NCBI GenBank assembly: GCA_900755065.1
Contig: CAAEFC010000006.1
Span: 1-64,000, forward strand
Reading direction: 5' to 3'
Length of the DNA stretch: 64,000 bases
Origin: Bacilli bacterium
GTDB lineage: Bacteria; Bacillota_I; Bacilli_A; RFN20; CAG-449
Each line of letters opens with the position of its first letter. Positions within the stretch are counted from its first letter, which is position 1. The notes under the pieces are model-generated. The model was not told where the DNA came from. It made no database searches and saw only the letters and a program-made list of their open reading frames with translations. Position numbers and translations under genes: made by a program. Below, in pieces: positions 16,578 through 26,100 of this stretch.

Positions 16578-18422
16578 ATGGAAAACACAATCACACCGCC
16601 TGATCAAAGGAAAGAACTGACGCCTTTTCAGAAAAAGATGAATGCGTTGAAAGCCTATCTCGCCAAACCTTCCAACGTCATTCTGATCTTCTTCGCCGTC
16701 CTTCTGACGGTAACCGTGCTGATTCCGTTGGTTTATCTTTTGTACAATACGTTCCTGATTCATCGCGGTGAGTATGCGCTCGGGGCGGTGGGAACCCTGA
16801 CGATCAAGCACTGGGTCGACGTCCTCTTCACCACCGAGTACAACTACGCGGTCAGCGTATTCTGGAAGCCGCTCGGCAATTCGGTGGGAATGTCGGTCAT
16901 CTCCTGCCTGATCGCCGTCGTCGTCGGCGGAGGCATCGCCTATCTCATCACCCGGACCGATTTTCCGGCAAAGAAATTCATCTCGCTGGTTTTCGTCTTC
17001 CCGTACATCATGCCGTCGTGGTCGATTGCGATGTTCTGGGAAAACTTTTTCAAGAATACGGTCAATCTGGCTGGCGCGCAGGCGCAGAAAGGCATGTTGC
17101 AGGCGCTCACGACGCTGTGCGTTCCGGAATCGCTCGTGTACGGATTCTGGCCGTGTGCGATCTGTCTGGGCGTTCATTACGCGCCGTTTGCCTACATTCT
17201 GATCGGGGGAATCCTGCGGAATATGGACGCCAATCTGGAAGAGGCGGCGACGATTCTGAAAGCATCGCGTTTCAAGATCATGCGACGGATCACCTTACCG
17301 ATCGTGATGCCGGCTCTCCTGTCGACGGTGCTTCTGGTCTTCGCGAGTTCGATCAGCAGTTACACCGTTCCGATGTTTCTGGGGAAAAACGGATTTACGA
17401 CGATCTCCCTGAAAATGAGGGCGTTATTCAATTCGTCGGCACTGGTGGGGCAGGGCTACGTCATCGCGACGATCCTGATGCTGTTCAGCATCGGCATCAT
17501 GATGCTGAATCAGTACGTAACCAACAGCCGCCGATCGTTCACGACCGTGACGGGAAAGTCTTCTCAGGTTTCTCTGGTGAAATTAAGAAAAGTCACCAAG
17601 ATCGTCCTCACTTCGATCGTCGTCCTCTATACGGTCTTCTTCGCCATCGTGCCGTTGATCACGTTCGCGTTGGAGTCGTTCCTGGAAGTTTCGGGGGACT
17701 ATTCGACGTTTACCACCTATTACTGGACGGCGACTGAGGACACTAACGTCTATATCAGCGGATCGGTAGGTATCTTGCACAACAAGACCATCTGGCGCGC
17801 GTTCCTGAACTCATTATTGATTTCGGCCACCTGCGCGATCATCGCCGGCACGTTCGGCATTCTGATCGGCTACGGCGTGGCGAAAAACAGAGGGAAAAAA
17901 CTGGCGAATTTCGTCAGCAACGTCTCTTTCCTTCCGTATCTGATCCCGGCCATGTCGTTCTCGACGATCTATCTGGCGATATCCAGCACGAACGCGTTCA
18001 GTTTCCTGTACCGTTCGATTCCGCTACTCATCATCGTCGGTTCGATCAAATTCCTGCCGTTCGCGTCCCGTTCGGGAACCAACGCGATGTTGCAACTGTC
18101 GAACGAAATCGAAGAGGCGGCGGTCATCGTCGGCGTGCCGTGGTGGAAACGAATGCTGAAAATCCTCTTTCCGATTCAGAAGTCGAGTTTCATCTCGGGG
18201 TATCTGCTTCCGTTTGTATCGTGTATGCGGGAACTGACGCTGTTCGTTCTTCTCACCAGCAGCGGAACGATTCTCACCGCGGTTCTTCAAAATTACGAAA
18301 CGTACGATTCCACGCAGATCAGCAACGGAATCAACTTGATCATCATCGTGACCGTTCTGCTCATCAATTTGATTACCAACAAATTGACGGGCGCTTCGAT
18401 CGATAAAGGCGTAGGAGGTTAG
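16578..18422 (+). CDS. ABC transporter permease, fused double-domain (AfuB/FbpB/ThiP-like)
   Basis: 614 residues forming two consecutive binding-protein-dependent permease domains (about 30-315 and 335-610), each with about six membrane segments. Both EAA loops are visible: EEAATILKASRFKIMRRI in the first half and EEAAVIVGVPWWKRMLKI in the second. A fused permease of this size normally pairs with one family 1 binding protein and one ATPase homodimer, which is what the neighbours supply. The ATG follows TTTAGGAGGTTAAAGA. It ends four bases before the ATPase gene. Confidence 0.9.
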   Translation: MENTITPPDQRKELTPFQKKMNALKAYLAKPSNVILIFFAVLLTVTVLIPLVYLLYNTFLIHRGEYALGAVGTLTIKHWVDVLFTTEYNYAVSVFWKPLGNSVGMSVISCLIAVVVGGGIAYLITRTDFPAKKFISLVFVFPYIMPSWSIAMFWENFFKNTVNLAGAQAQKGMLQALTTLCVPESLVYGFWPCAICLGVHYAPFAYILIGGILRNMDANLEEAATILKASRFKIMRRITLPIVMPALLSTVLLVFASSISSYTVPMFLGKNGFTTISLKMRALFNSSALVGQGYVIATILMLFSIGIMMLNQYVTNSRRSFTTVTGKSSQVSLVKLRKVTKIVLTSIVVLYTVFFAIVPLITFALESFLEVSGDYSTFTTYYWTATEDTNVYISGSVGILHNKTIWRAFLNSLLISATCAIIAGTFGILIGYGVAKNRGKKLANFVSNVSFLPYLIPAMSFSTIYLAISSTNAFSFLYRSIPLLIIVGSIKFLPFASRSGTNAMLQLSNEIEEAAVIVGVPWWKRMLKILFPIQKSSFISGYLLPFVSCMRELTLFVLLTSSGTILTAVLQNYETYDSTQISNGINLIIIVTVLLINLITNKLTGASIDKGVGG

Positions 18423-18426
18423 AGTT

Positions 18427-19548
18427 ATGCCAGAAATCATACTGAAAAACATCACCAAGCGGTGGGGAAAATTCGTCGGCGTCGACGATCTGAATCTCGT
18501 GATCCGCGATCACGCGTTCGTCACGTTGCTCGGCCCTTCCGGGTGCGGAAAGACGACGACGCTTCGCATGATCGCCGGATTGGAAACGCCGACTTCGGGT
18601 CAGATCATCATCGACGGCACGACCGTTTTCGATTCGGAACGGGGAATCAACGTTCCTCCGAACAAGCGGGACGTCGGCTTCTTGTTCCAGAATTACGCGC
18701 TTTGGCCGCATATGACGGTCTATCAGAACATCGCTTTCGGTCTGGAAAACCTGAAATGGAAAAAAGAAGACATCAAAAAGCGTGTGGAAGAATTGCTCAA
18801 AATGCTGAAAATCGAGGAATTCGTCGCCCGTTATCCGAGCGAACTTTCCGGCGGACAGCAACAGCGCGTCGCTATCGCGCGTACGCTGGCGCCGAATCCG
18901 AAAGTGCTGTTCATGGACGAGCCGCTTTCCAATCTCGACGCCAAACTGCGTTTGGAGATGCGCACGGAGTTGAAACGTCTGCACACCGAGACCAATTCGA
19001 CATTTGTCTACGTCACCCACGATCAACTCGAAGCGATGACCTTAGCGACCGAAGTCTGCCTGATGGAAAAGGGGATTCTGCAACAATACGATCCGCCGCT
19101 TGTGGTTTACGCCAATCCGAACAATCTGTTCGTCGCCGATTTCGTCGGAAATCCGACGATGAATTTCGTGGAATCTTCCGCGAAACAGAAGAGCAAAAAG
19201 AAACTGGCCGTCGAATTTCAGGGAATCAAGGCGATTTTTGAATCCAACGAAACGATCGAACTGACTTCCGGAGAGGTCGTGCTGGGAATCCGTCCCGAAT
19301 TCGTCGAGATTGTCCCGGACGATCAGGAAGGAATCGACGCGAGCGTTTATTCTTCCTTGCCTTCCGGCATGGAAACGACGGTCAAAATCAAACTGGGCGA
19401 AACGATTCTCACGTCCGTCGTCTTCGGCATCATCGATTATCCGATGGACACGCCGATCCGGATCAACTTCAAAGGCGATCGCATCGTGCTGTTCGACAAA
19501 ACGACGTCGAAGCGAATCACCGACGGGAAACTGACGATCGCAAAATAA
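18427..19548 (+). CDS. ABC transporter ATPase, FbpC/PotA-like with TOBE domain
   Basis: 373 residues: nucleotide-binding domain (1-240) with Walker A GPSGCGKTT, Q-loop in FLFQNYALWPHM, signature LSGGQQQR, Walker B VLFMDEPLSNLD and the switch His in YVTHDQ; then a C-terminal TOBE regulatory region (about 275-373) with GIRPEFVEIV. It powers the importer encoded just upstream. A terminator closes the operon. It might also serve the ATPase-less importer at 2435-4121, but that system belongs to a different ABC subfamily, so this is speculation. Confidence 0.92.
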   Translation: MPEIILKNITKRWGKFVGVDDLNLVIRDHAFVTLLGPSGCGKTTTLRMIAGLETPTSGQIIIDGTTVFDSERGINVPPNKRDVGFLFQNYALWPHMTVYQNIAFGLENLKWKKEDIKKRVEELLKMLKIEEFVARYPSELSGGQQQRVAIARTLAPNPKVLFMDEPLSNLDAKLRLEMRTELKRLHTETNSTFVYVTHDQLEAMTLATEVCLMEKGILQQYDPPLVVYANPNNLFVADFVGNPTMNFVESSAKQKSKKKLAVEFQGIKAIFESNETIELTSGEVVLGIRPEFVEIVPDDQEGIDASVYSSLPSGMETTVKIKLGETILTSVVFGIIDYPMDTPIRINFKGDRIVLFDKTTSKRITDGKLTIAK

Positions 19549-19565
19549 AAGAGATCATCCTTGCG

Positions 19566-19588
19566 GGCGCACGAAGGTGCGCCTTTTT
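19566..19588 (+). terminator. Terminator of the ABC importer operon
   Basis: GGCGCAC-GAAG-GTGCGCC followed by five T. Confidence 0.88.
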
Positions 19589-19965
19589 GAATGGGAAATC
19601 GTATTTGAGTAAAAAATCAGATAGTCAACTCTCTATTTTATAGAGAAAATTGCAATTGCGTTTATATTCAGTGTGTCTAAATTGGATCAATGAATTTTTT
19701 TATAATCTTTTATCAGGCGGATAATTAAAAAAAGAATATTTTTGCCTTTTCTTAACCCTTTATCTTTTTGTTGGCTAACTTGATTCTTTTATTTTCAAAT
19801 CTCATACATTTAATTTGGGGGAAGAAAAATGGGGATTGAAATTAGTCACTTTTATTGTTAAACTGAAATTAGCAGAAGAGTAGTTTTAGAAGGGGGGAGT
19901 ATTTTTAATGGTATAGATTAAACAGTAACTTTTTCATTTAACTAAATCAAAAAAGGAGGAATAAA
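19589..19965. other. AT-rich intergenic leader with short peptide starts
   Basis: Base composition drops abruptly after the terminator. The tract holds a TCTCTAT-TTT-ATAGAGA hairpin (about 19630-19646), a TATAAT at 19701 without a matching -35, and two small translation starts with G-rich ribosome sites: GGGGGAAG before a ten-codon frame (MGIEISHFYC, from about 19830), and six G (19892-19897) before ATG GTA TAG at 19908. These look like decayed gene starts or leader peptides. No larger gene is seen. Confidence 0.4.
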
Positions 19966-22266
19966 ATGAAAGAAATCTTTTTTGCCTTACTCTTACCGTT
20001 AATTCTTTCTTACAAACCTTACGCCAATACTAAAACTACCGAATTTGAAACGAATAGTAGAGTACCAGAACTCATTAGAATCAATCAAAGTTGTTTTATT
20101 GATGGTATAGAAGTTCAAGACAGTTCTGAATTAATCAATTTAGATAATAAAACTGTTTCTGAGATGACAGCTTCTTCTGTTTCAAATTGGAACATGGTAA
20201 GCAAAAATCTTGAAACGGGCACATTGGATTTCTTTTATTTTGATGCAGACCATTATTCGTATCGACAATTTGCTTACGATGATGATGGTAAATCCACAGC
20301 AGAAATATCCTCAACAGATTTATCTTCGAATTACAAATTAAAATCAATAGAAAATTCTGAAATTGAATGCATGGAAGTGAAAACATATACCAATACCGAT
20401 GGTTCTTCTGCGCTATTCACTGAAGGGTACGATCCTGCAAATGAAAGTTTAAACGACAATTATAATTTGTTGGATGCGGGTATTATTGGTGATGATGATA
20501 GAACACTTGTTAGTGATATTTTAAAAAGTCCTTATAAGTGTGCTGGTAATTTGATTGCCAAATTTAATGTTCAAAATCTAAAAACCGGAAATATAGATAC
20601 ATTATATTATAGTAGTACAGGATTTATGGAAGGTCCTGATCTTCTTATTACAGCCGGTCATGCGATTTATGGAGATGTGACTAGTGGTAATGAAAAATAT
20701 GAAGACAATCTTTTCAATCCAAGATTTCCTGATGAAATCTATTACTATCCGGCCAGGAATGGCGATGATCTGCCATTCGGAGGAGTTCAAGTTGAAAGAG
20801 TTTATTTGGAAAAAAGTTATTACCAAGAAACTAAAAAAGATTGGGGTTGTTGTAAACTCAGCACGAAGATTGGAAATTCAACTGGATGGCTTGGAAAGAT
20901 AAGTTATTTTTACGAAGACAATTATCCAATTAAAACATTTGGATATCCGAATTCCGGAAACTTCAGAATGTATGAAGCGTCAGGTAAAATGACTTATTTT
21001 GAAGCGAATGAAAATGGATATTATTATCGAACGGATTTAGATGTTGACGGTGGTCAAAGTGGATCTCCTTATCAAATCACGTTAGATAACGGTGCTAGTT
21101 ATGTTTGCGGAATTCATGCATACATTTCAGTATATGTCAATTCGGGCGAAACGGCTTATACTGGCGGAATCCGAATAGATGGTTTCATGTTTGCTTTCAT
21201 GAATAGTTTTGTTACGAATGAAAGCTTACACGATATCCGAATTACGGACTATGGATTTGCAGATGCATATCCTGTTGATGATAATACTAAAAATAATTTT
21301 ACCGTTCATCATTTAAGTAATGGATTAACTTTCAGAACCAGAAGGTATAGAACAGGATATATCCAAAAAGAATATATCGTAATGTCTCCGATTAGAGAGG
21401 ATATACCTGAAATGAAAGCCTATATAGAATATTCCTTTCAAAGACCTATCGAAAAAATGGAAGTTGATTTAGCGATGTGGAGACCGTCTTCTAATGAACT
21501 TATTACAAGTTCAAATGGCAGTGCATCGTTACAAGTTCCTGGAATTCAGGGCTGGGAAGAAAAATTGGATTTGTTGTCAGCGACAACAGCACTTCCTACG
21601 GATAGAAAAAATCCTAAAACATATACAATAGAATTTGAAACGCCCGTATATAATTTCAGATTCTATTCTGAATATAATGGGACAAACTATGTAAGTAATT
21701 CAAATAGAGGAAGAATTTGCATTGGTGATATGAAATTGTATTTTCAAAGAAGCAATTATATGCCACTTAATTGGTCTGAACTGGAATATGAACCATCAAA
21801 GTGGGATGGAATTGTTGAAAAAAACAATAATTGTTATGATTATGCTATAAATAATCAGGTGATTCCTGGAACTAACCAATTATATGATAAACAACAGCCA
21901 GGGCAATATGCTGGTGTCAGTTGTTACCCTTATACAAAAGAAAAACTTGTAAATGCAGTAAAAGCAGATTTTAAGAAGTATAATGAAACATTTGGAACAA
22001 ATTTAATATTTGAAGAAATAGGAAGATATGAAGCGTGTCCTGAGGGAACATACAAAGTAGCATTGGTTGCATATACACGCGATTATCATTGGTATAGGCA
22101 AGATGCTGATGGATTTTGGTCGCATAAGATAGGGCGTTCGCCAGTGGAAAGATTTGATTATTCAGGAAATATTATAACAGATCCGTATATTGCCAATAGA
22201 GGAAATTATACCAATTTTATTGGATATTTTGCAGTTACACCATGGGGGAATATGTATGTTGAATAA
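19966..22266 (+). CDS. Secreted V8/trypsin-like serine protease with C-terminal NCYDYA/YHWYR domain
   Basis: 766 residues, preceded by AAAAAGGAGGAATAAA. A short signal peptide (KEIFFALLLPLILSYKPYA) leads to a propeptide-like region and a chymotrypsin-fold domain whose triad can be read as H232 (ITAGHAIYG), D292 (KKDWGCC) and S365 (DGGQSGSPY). Residues about 455-600 form a domain shared with the cysteine peptidase at 34058-35800 (FRTRRYRTGYIQKEYIVMSP). The last 150 residues contain NCYDYA and YHWYRQDADGFWSHKIG, resembling a Cys-His amidase/peptidase-like fold of unknown activity. The 3' end overlaps the next lipoprotein start, so the two are translationally coupled. AT-rich compared with flanking core genes. 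Confidence 0.78.
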   Translation: MKEIFFALLLPLILSYKPYANTKTTEFETNSRVPELIRINQSCFIDGIEVQDSSELINLDNKTVSEMTASSVSNWNMVSKNLETGTLDFFYFDADHYSYRQFAYDDDGKSTAEISSTDLSSNYKLKSIENSEIECMEVKTYTNTDGSSALFTEGYDPANESLNDNYNLLDAGIIGDDDRTLVSDILKSPYKCAGNLIAKFNVQNLKTGNIDTLYYSSTGFMEGPDLLITAGHAIYGDVTSGNEKYEDNLFNPRFPDEIYYYPARNGDDLPFGGVQVERVYLEKSYYQETKKDWGCCKLSTKIGNSTGWLGKISYFYEDNYPIKTFGYPNSGNFRMYEASGKMTYFEANENGYYYRTDLDVDGGQSGSPYQITLDNGASYVCGIHAYISVYVNSGETAYTGGIRIDGFMFAFMNSFVTNESLHDIRITDYGFADAYPVDDNTKNNFTVHHLSNGLTFRTRRYRTGYIQKEYIVMSPIREDIPEMKAYIEYSFQRPIEKMEVDLAMWRPSSNELITSSNGSASLQVPGIQGWEEKLDLLSATTALPTDRKNPKTYTIEFETPVYNFRFYSEYNGTNYVSNSNRGRICIGDMKLYFQRSNYMPLNWSELEYEPSKWDGIVEKNNNCYDYAINNQVIPGTNQLYDKQQPGQYAGVSCYPYTKEKLVNAVKADFKKYNETFGTNLIFEEIGRYEACPEGTYKVALVAYTRDYHWYRQDADGFWSHKIGRSPVERFDYSGNIITDPYIANRGNYTNFIGYFAVTPWGNMYVE

Positions 22267-23023
22267 ATGGCTAAAAAGAATTTGTATCGTATTCAGTTGT
22301 AGTACAATGAATTTAATGGTGGCCTGCTCTTCATTGAGTAAGTTGCCTGATCATTTAGAAATTGGAATTTCAATCTCAGATGTTAAGAGAATGTATCAAG
22401 ATATTAATTTAATACATTTTGAAAATTATATTTTATTTAATGAAAATGAACAAAATATAGTTTTAAAATTTGATGATTCTAATTTAATAGAACAGATAAA
22501 TTATCTCCCTAAAGTCGATTTTAATAATGAATATTTTTTAGAATTAAAAAATGAAACAAAACTAATTGATGTTATTGAAAAAATTGGTATGCCATCATTT
22601 ATTGGATTAGAGCAATCACCTTCACTAGATTTTGCAAATAATGAAAGCAATATTTATCGTATATTTTTTTCAAAAAAAGGAGATGGTTTTGTGAGTAGAG
22701 AAACAATAATCTTAGACAAAGATGATCCAAATTCATGGTTTGATGAGAATAAGTTAACGTTGCCATCTGAACAAGATATAAAAAATATAAAACTTGGAAT
22801 GAGTATTGAAGAAATCGTAGCAATTTTAGGCAAACCACAAAGAGATATTGGTTCAGGCACATTTTTATTTGAATTTGACTTATCAAATGGAAAAAAACTA
22901 ATAGCAGGATTTCAAAATAATAATGAAAAAGAAAATGAATATATGAAAGAGCATGAAACCATAACATACGGTTCGCATTATCTTTACTTAGTAGATTATT
23001 CAGTTATAGATAGTAATCACTAG
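22256..23023 (+). CDS. Lipoprotein with SmpA/BamE-like repeats
   Basis: About 255 residues from the ATG at 22256, which lies inside the end of the protease gene (11-base overlap). Signal and lipobox: LNKWLKRICIVFS then LMVACSS. Two copies of a small motif are visible, GISISDVKRMYQDI near the mature start and LGMSIEEIVAILGKPQRDIG near residue 180, which resemble SmpA/BamE-type modules. Such modules in Gram-positives occur in surface lipoproteins and inhibitors. Coupling to a protease suggests a partner, chaperone or inhibitor role, but this is inference. Confidence 0.65.
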   Translation: MLNKWLKRICIVFSCSTMNLMVACSSLSKLPDHLEIGISISDVKRMYQDINLIHFENYILFNENEQNIVLKFDDSNLIEQINYLPKVDFNNEYFLELKNETKLIDVIEKIGMPSFIGLEQSPSLDFANNESNIYRIFFSKKGDGFVSRETIILDKDDPNSWFDENKLTLPSEQDIKNIKLGMSIEEIVAILGKPQRDIGSGTFLFEFDLSNGKKLIAGFQNNNEKENEYMKEHETITYGSHYLYLVDYSVIDSNH

Positions 23024-23106
23024 AGTATATAAAAAAATTAAGTTTAGAGAGTATGATGGATTTTAGTTAAAAGATCTAAATTACATTAAATTGGAGGATA
23101 TGATAA

Positions 23107-23310
23107 ATGGAAAAAAATGGATTTCATATGAGTATAAACGAAGATGGTACACTCCATACAACTGATTATACTACAGATGGTACTAATATGAGATATTCAA
23201 GAGATATGGATGAAGATGGAAACTTAACAAATCGTCATATAGTCGATCAAGATGATGATGAAAAACTCAATTTACCTGATTGTAATGTTGATGATGATGA
23301 ATTAGATTAA
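23107..23310 (+). CDS. Small acidic protein of unknown function
   Basis: 67 residues, start preceded by TTGGAGGATATGATAA. Very rich in Asp and Glu, with short NEDGT/DEDGN motifs and an acidic tail (DDDEKLNLPDCNVDDDELD). No signal peptide and no recognised family. Codon use is AT-rich like its neighbours. Confidence 0.5.
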   Translation: MEKNGFHMSINEDGTLHTTDYTTDGTNMRYSRDMDEDGNLTNRHIVDQDDDEKLNLPDCNVDDDELD

Positions 23311-23339
23311 AAATAGCAGAGTACTTAAATAAAAGAAAA

Positions 23340-23505
23340 CGATGATTAATTCTGGTTCTCTTCTTGGGCTTAATGTTCCAGAGAATTTATATAATTCCAA
23401 GAGATAGAATTATAAAGTTATCAAACAATATAATTTATGATTCAGAAAATATAGTAATAGATCGGTATTTTGCAATAACGCCTTGGGGGGGGAATCTTTA
23501 TGTTT
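23340..23505 (+). pseudogene. Remnant of a second protease gene (C-terminal end only)
   Basis: The frame ending at TAA (23503-23505) encodes IIYDSENIVIDRYFAIT followed by PWGGNLYV. This closely parallels the last residues of the protease at 19966-22266 (DYSGNIITDP, GYFAVTPWGNMYVE), with a deletion of about 14 codons and no upstream body. The relation to the following lipoprotein start is also the same: its ATG overlaps the remnant's stop. It is the tail of a decayed duplicate. Confidence 0.7.
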
Positions 23506-23889
23506 AAGAAGAAAAAACTTTTAATTCCATTATTCGTGTCTATCTGTTTTTTAAGTTCGTGTAGAGATGATCTATCCATGTATTATAATATGAGTCTAGA
23601 TAAGGGCATGGAAGTTTATACACATGTGTTAAGCGAAGATAACTATGAATTTGGATTTATGAGCGGAACCAATAGAAGAAAATCCGCAGAAGAAGTGAAT
23701 CGTCTGATCTATGTGAGTATAAAAAAAGCAAAAGCTATCGTTCGTTCATATGGTGACAAAATATCAAAAGAGAATCTGGATGTAATCCTTATTCCTAATC
23801 CGTGCACCGATGAAGACTTAGCACAGGGAAAGGATGAGTCTCAAAGAAATATCGCCCTGGAAATTGAAGAAATGCTTTTGGGAAATTGA
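23500..23889 (+). CDS. Lipoprotein of unknown function
   Basis: 129 residues: signal FKKKKLLIPLFVSICFLSSC with lipobox LSSC, then a mostly helical charged domain with an NRRKSAEEVNRLIYVSIKKA segment and an acidic C-terminus. The ribosome site is an eight-G run (23485-23492) seven bases before ATG, shared with the decayed protease tail. Compared with the lipoprotein at 22256 it occupies the equivalent position but shows no obvious similarity beyond the signal. Confidence 0.62.
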   Translation: MFKKKKLLIPLFVSICFLSSCRDDLSMYYNMSLDKGMEVYTHVLSEDNYEFGFMSGTNRRKSAEEVNRLIYVSIKKAKAIVRSYGDKISKENLDVILIPNPCTDEDLAQGKDESQRNIALEIEEMLLGN

Positions 23890-23989
23890 GATCAATTTTA
23901 AAGGGAGTATTGAAAAGCAAAAAGGAAAATAAGGCAAGACCCTGTTTTTGGTTTCATCGATTTTTTGTTTGAAAAATGAAAGTATCGGT

Positions 23990-24739
23990 TTATTTTTCTT
24001 CCGGAGTGTAGGCGTCTTCGACTTCGACGACCTTGCATTGCATCAGACCGTCGTGAATGGAGAGGCGGCCTTCGGTGAAGGACATCAGCACCAGAGAAAG
24101 AATGACTACGAAAATTTCTCCGATCCAGCCGATCAGAAGATAGACCGAAAGGAATTCGACGACGAAAATCATGAAGAAGCGAAGAAACACCTGATTGGCG
24201 GATAAAAGAACGCCGCTTTTCCGTTTGACGAGCGCGCCTTTGAACGCCTTCATGAAAAAGGTCTGCCGTTTTTTCGTGCAGAGAGGAACGATCAATTGAA
24301 AGATCAGAAGCGGGACAAACAGACACAGGATCAGCGTCACGACGTAAGTGCTGTAAAAGCGGCTGTATGCTTCCTTGTAGGATTCGACCTTTTTCAATTC
24401 TTCGTTGATTTTGTCTTCGGCTTCGTTATAGGCTTCGGCGATGGCTTCATAGTCCATTCCCTCCGCTTCTTTTTGCTCGATGAAGCGGGACTGATCGAGA
24501 ACCGTCAGCCCGTATTGCGATTCGATCTGATAGGGGAAGCCGTTTTCTTCGCAGATTTCCACATAAACGCGGTTGATCGTCGCGATTTCTTCCCGGGCGA
24601 TGTTCCGGACGCTGAAATTGCCGAGCGTGAAGAGCAGAGCGAGAAAGACGATCATCGCGCTTAATCCGTCCAGAAGGTAGATGAGCATGCGTTTCCAGAC
24701 GGAAAACTTCCGGTTCTCCGGTTCTTTCGCGGTAATCAT
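23990..24739 (-). CDS. RDD family membrane protein
   Basis: About 249 residues from ATG 24739 (ITAKEPENRKFSVWKRM). The RDD signature region around KRMLIYLLDGLSAMIVF places it in the RDD family of small membrane proteins, whose function is mostly unknown though some are Na+/H+ antiporters or transport helpers. A long extracytoplasmic helical loop (about 50-125, with a Glu/Lys-rich segment) separates TM1 from a cluster of C-terminal membrane segments. The start overlaps the end of the aldolase gene by four bases, so it is probably cotranscribed. Confidence 0.75.
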   Translation of the reverse strand: MITAKEPENRKFSVWKRMLIYLLDGLSAMIVFLALLFTLGNFSVRNIAREEIATINRVYVEICEENGFPYQIESQYGLTVLDQSRFIEQKEAEGMDYEAIAEAYNEAEDKINEELKKVESYKEAYSRFYSTYVVTLILCLFVPLLIFQLIVPLCTKKRQTFFMKAFKGALVKRKSGVLLSANQVFLRFFMIFVVEFLSVYLLIGWIGEIFVVILSLVLMSFTEGRLSIHDGLMQCKVVEVEDAYTPEEK

Positions 24740-25596
24740 CTTTCGCCCTTTCCGATCGATCCGAAGATCGCGCATTTGGTTCGGATCACTTCGGCGATGC
24801 CTTTTTTGCCCGGACCGATCAGTTTTCTCGGATCGATTTCATCGGGCGCTTCCTTAACCGCGCGACGGAGAATTTTCGCCCAGGCGTCCAGACAGTCGGT
24901 ATTGACGTTGATCTTCGCCGTACCGCATCGGATCGCTTTTTTCAACTGGTCTTCGGGTAGTCCCGAACCTCCGTGTAATACGAGGGGAAGGGAAATCAGA
25001 CGGTGGATTTCTTCCATTCTGTCAAATCCCAGTTTCGGCTCGCCGCGATAGTATCCGTGAACCGAACCCAGAGCCGGCGCTAACGCGTCGATTCCCGTTT
25101 TCTGAACCAATTCGAGGCATTCTTCGGGAATCACGTAACTGGATTCGGCGACGATCTGCTCTTCCTTACCGCCGACACGGCCTAACTCGGCTTCGACGGA
25201 AACGTTTCTTGAATGCGCGTAATCGACGACTTTTCGCGTGATTTCGATGTTTTGGGTCAATTCCTCGCGGGACGCGTCGATCATCACGGAAGTGAAACCG
25301 GCGTCGATGGCCTCTTTGCAGTCTTCAAACGTTGGTGCGTGGTCGAGGTGAAGGGCGACGGGAACCCGGATCGCCTGCGCGTTCATATAGGCTTGGATCA
25401 TCTGCGAAGCGACAAGATAACCGCCCATATATTTCGCTCTGTTGACGGAGACGCCCAGAATGACGGGCGTGCGGAGTTCCTGACAGGTCGTCAGAACTGC
25501 GGAAATCCATTCCAGATTCCACACGTTGAACTGCGGGACGGCGTAGTTTTCCTGATCGGCGCGAATCAGCATTTCTTTGATATTGACAAGAGACAT
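24736..25596 (-). CDS. fba: Class II fructose-bisphosphate aldolase
   Basis: 286 residues from the ATG at 25596 (SLVNIKEMLIRADQ), preceded by AGGAAGAG; longer in-frame readings begin in the promoter. Zinc-dependent aldol cleavage of fructose-1,6-bisphosphate in glycolysis and gluconeogenesis. The zinc and catalytic region HLDHAPTFEDC (about residue 80), SVMIDASREEL, and HGGSGLP are present. Tagatose-bisphosphate or related ketose-bisphosphate specificity cannot be excluded. The promoter on the minus strand contains a weak cre-like AAGCGCTT. Confidence 0.92.
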   Translation of the reverse strand: MSLVNIKEMLIRADQENYAVPQFNVWNLEWISAVLTTCQELRTPVILGVSVNRAKYMGGYLVASQMIQAYMNAQAIRVPVALHLDHAPTFEDCKEAIDAGFTSVMIDASREELTQNIEITRKVVDYAHSRNVSVEAELGRVGGKEEQIVAESSYVIPEECLELVQKTGIDALAPALGSVHGYYRGEPKLGFDRMEEIHRLISLPLVLHGGSGLPEDQLKKAIRCGTAKINVNTDCLDAWAKILRRAVKEAPDEIDPRKLIGPGKKGIAEVIRTKCAIFGSIGKGER

Positions 25597-25623
25597 AGCG
25601 AACTCTTCCTTTCTTCTCTTCTC

Positions 25624-25652
25624 ATTATAAAGCATTTTTTTCTTTTTTTCAT
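25624..25652 (-). promoter_or_regulatory. fba promoter
   Basis: On the minus strand TATAAT (25624-25629) with ATGAAA (25647-25652) 17 bases upstream. A GAAAGCGCTTCT element just beyond (about 25662-25673) is a poor match to a catabolite-responsive site. Confidence 0.5.
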
Positions 25653-25746
25653 CGGTGAATGGAAAGCGCTTCTTTTTTTCTTTCCGCGCTTGTTTCGACA
25701 AATAGAGACAGCCGGCGCGAATATGATAGTCTCGTGGAGGAAGAAT

Positions 25747-26100
25747 ATGGAAAGCAAAATCAAAATTACCTCCTTTGAAGATGGAATTGTCGTCAAAATT
25801 TCCGGAGAACTGGATTCTTCAAAAACAGGCCTTTACAAGGAGAAAATTCACCAGAGCATGCGGACTTTAGGACCCCGTTATCTCGTGTGGGATTTGAAAG
25901 ACCTGACCTTTCTGGACTCTTCGGGAATCGGTTTGATTCTGGGACGGTACAACGAAATCGAGAAAATCCGCGGCACGATGGGCTTGGTGGGACTCAATGC
26001 CTATTCGCGGAAGATCGTGGCGATTTCCGGACTGTTTCAGATCATCAAAGAATACAGTTCTCTCAAAGCATTCATGAAGGAGGAAAAAATCAGTCAATGA
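25747..26100 (+). CDS. spoIIAA: Anti-sigma F factor antagonist
   Basis: 117 residues, a STAS-domain protein. The regulatory phosphoserine lies in LDSSGIGLILGR (about residue 57). In the prespore, dephosphorylated SpoIIAA displaces SpoIIAB from sigma F and starts forespore transcription. The ATG follows GTGGAGGAAGAAT; the stop overlaps the spoIIAB start as ATGA. It heads the conserved spoIIAA-spoIIAB-sigF operon. A TATGAT-like -10 is present at 25722-25727 but no matching -35, in line with control by another sigma factor (sigma H in Bacillus), which I could not prove. Confidence 0.93.
   Translation: MESKIKITSFEDGIVVKISGELDSSKTGLYKEKIHQSMRTLGPRYLVWDLKDLTFLDSSGIGLILGRYNEIEKIRGTMGLVGLNAYSRKIVAISGLFQIIKEYSSLKAFMKEEKISQ

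Noticed and set aside
25661..25674. Catabolite-responsive element upstream of fba
   Set aside because: The AAGCGCTT core fits, but the outer positions do not; weaker than the site at 15189.
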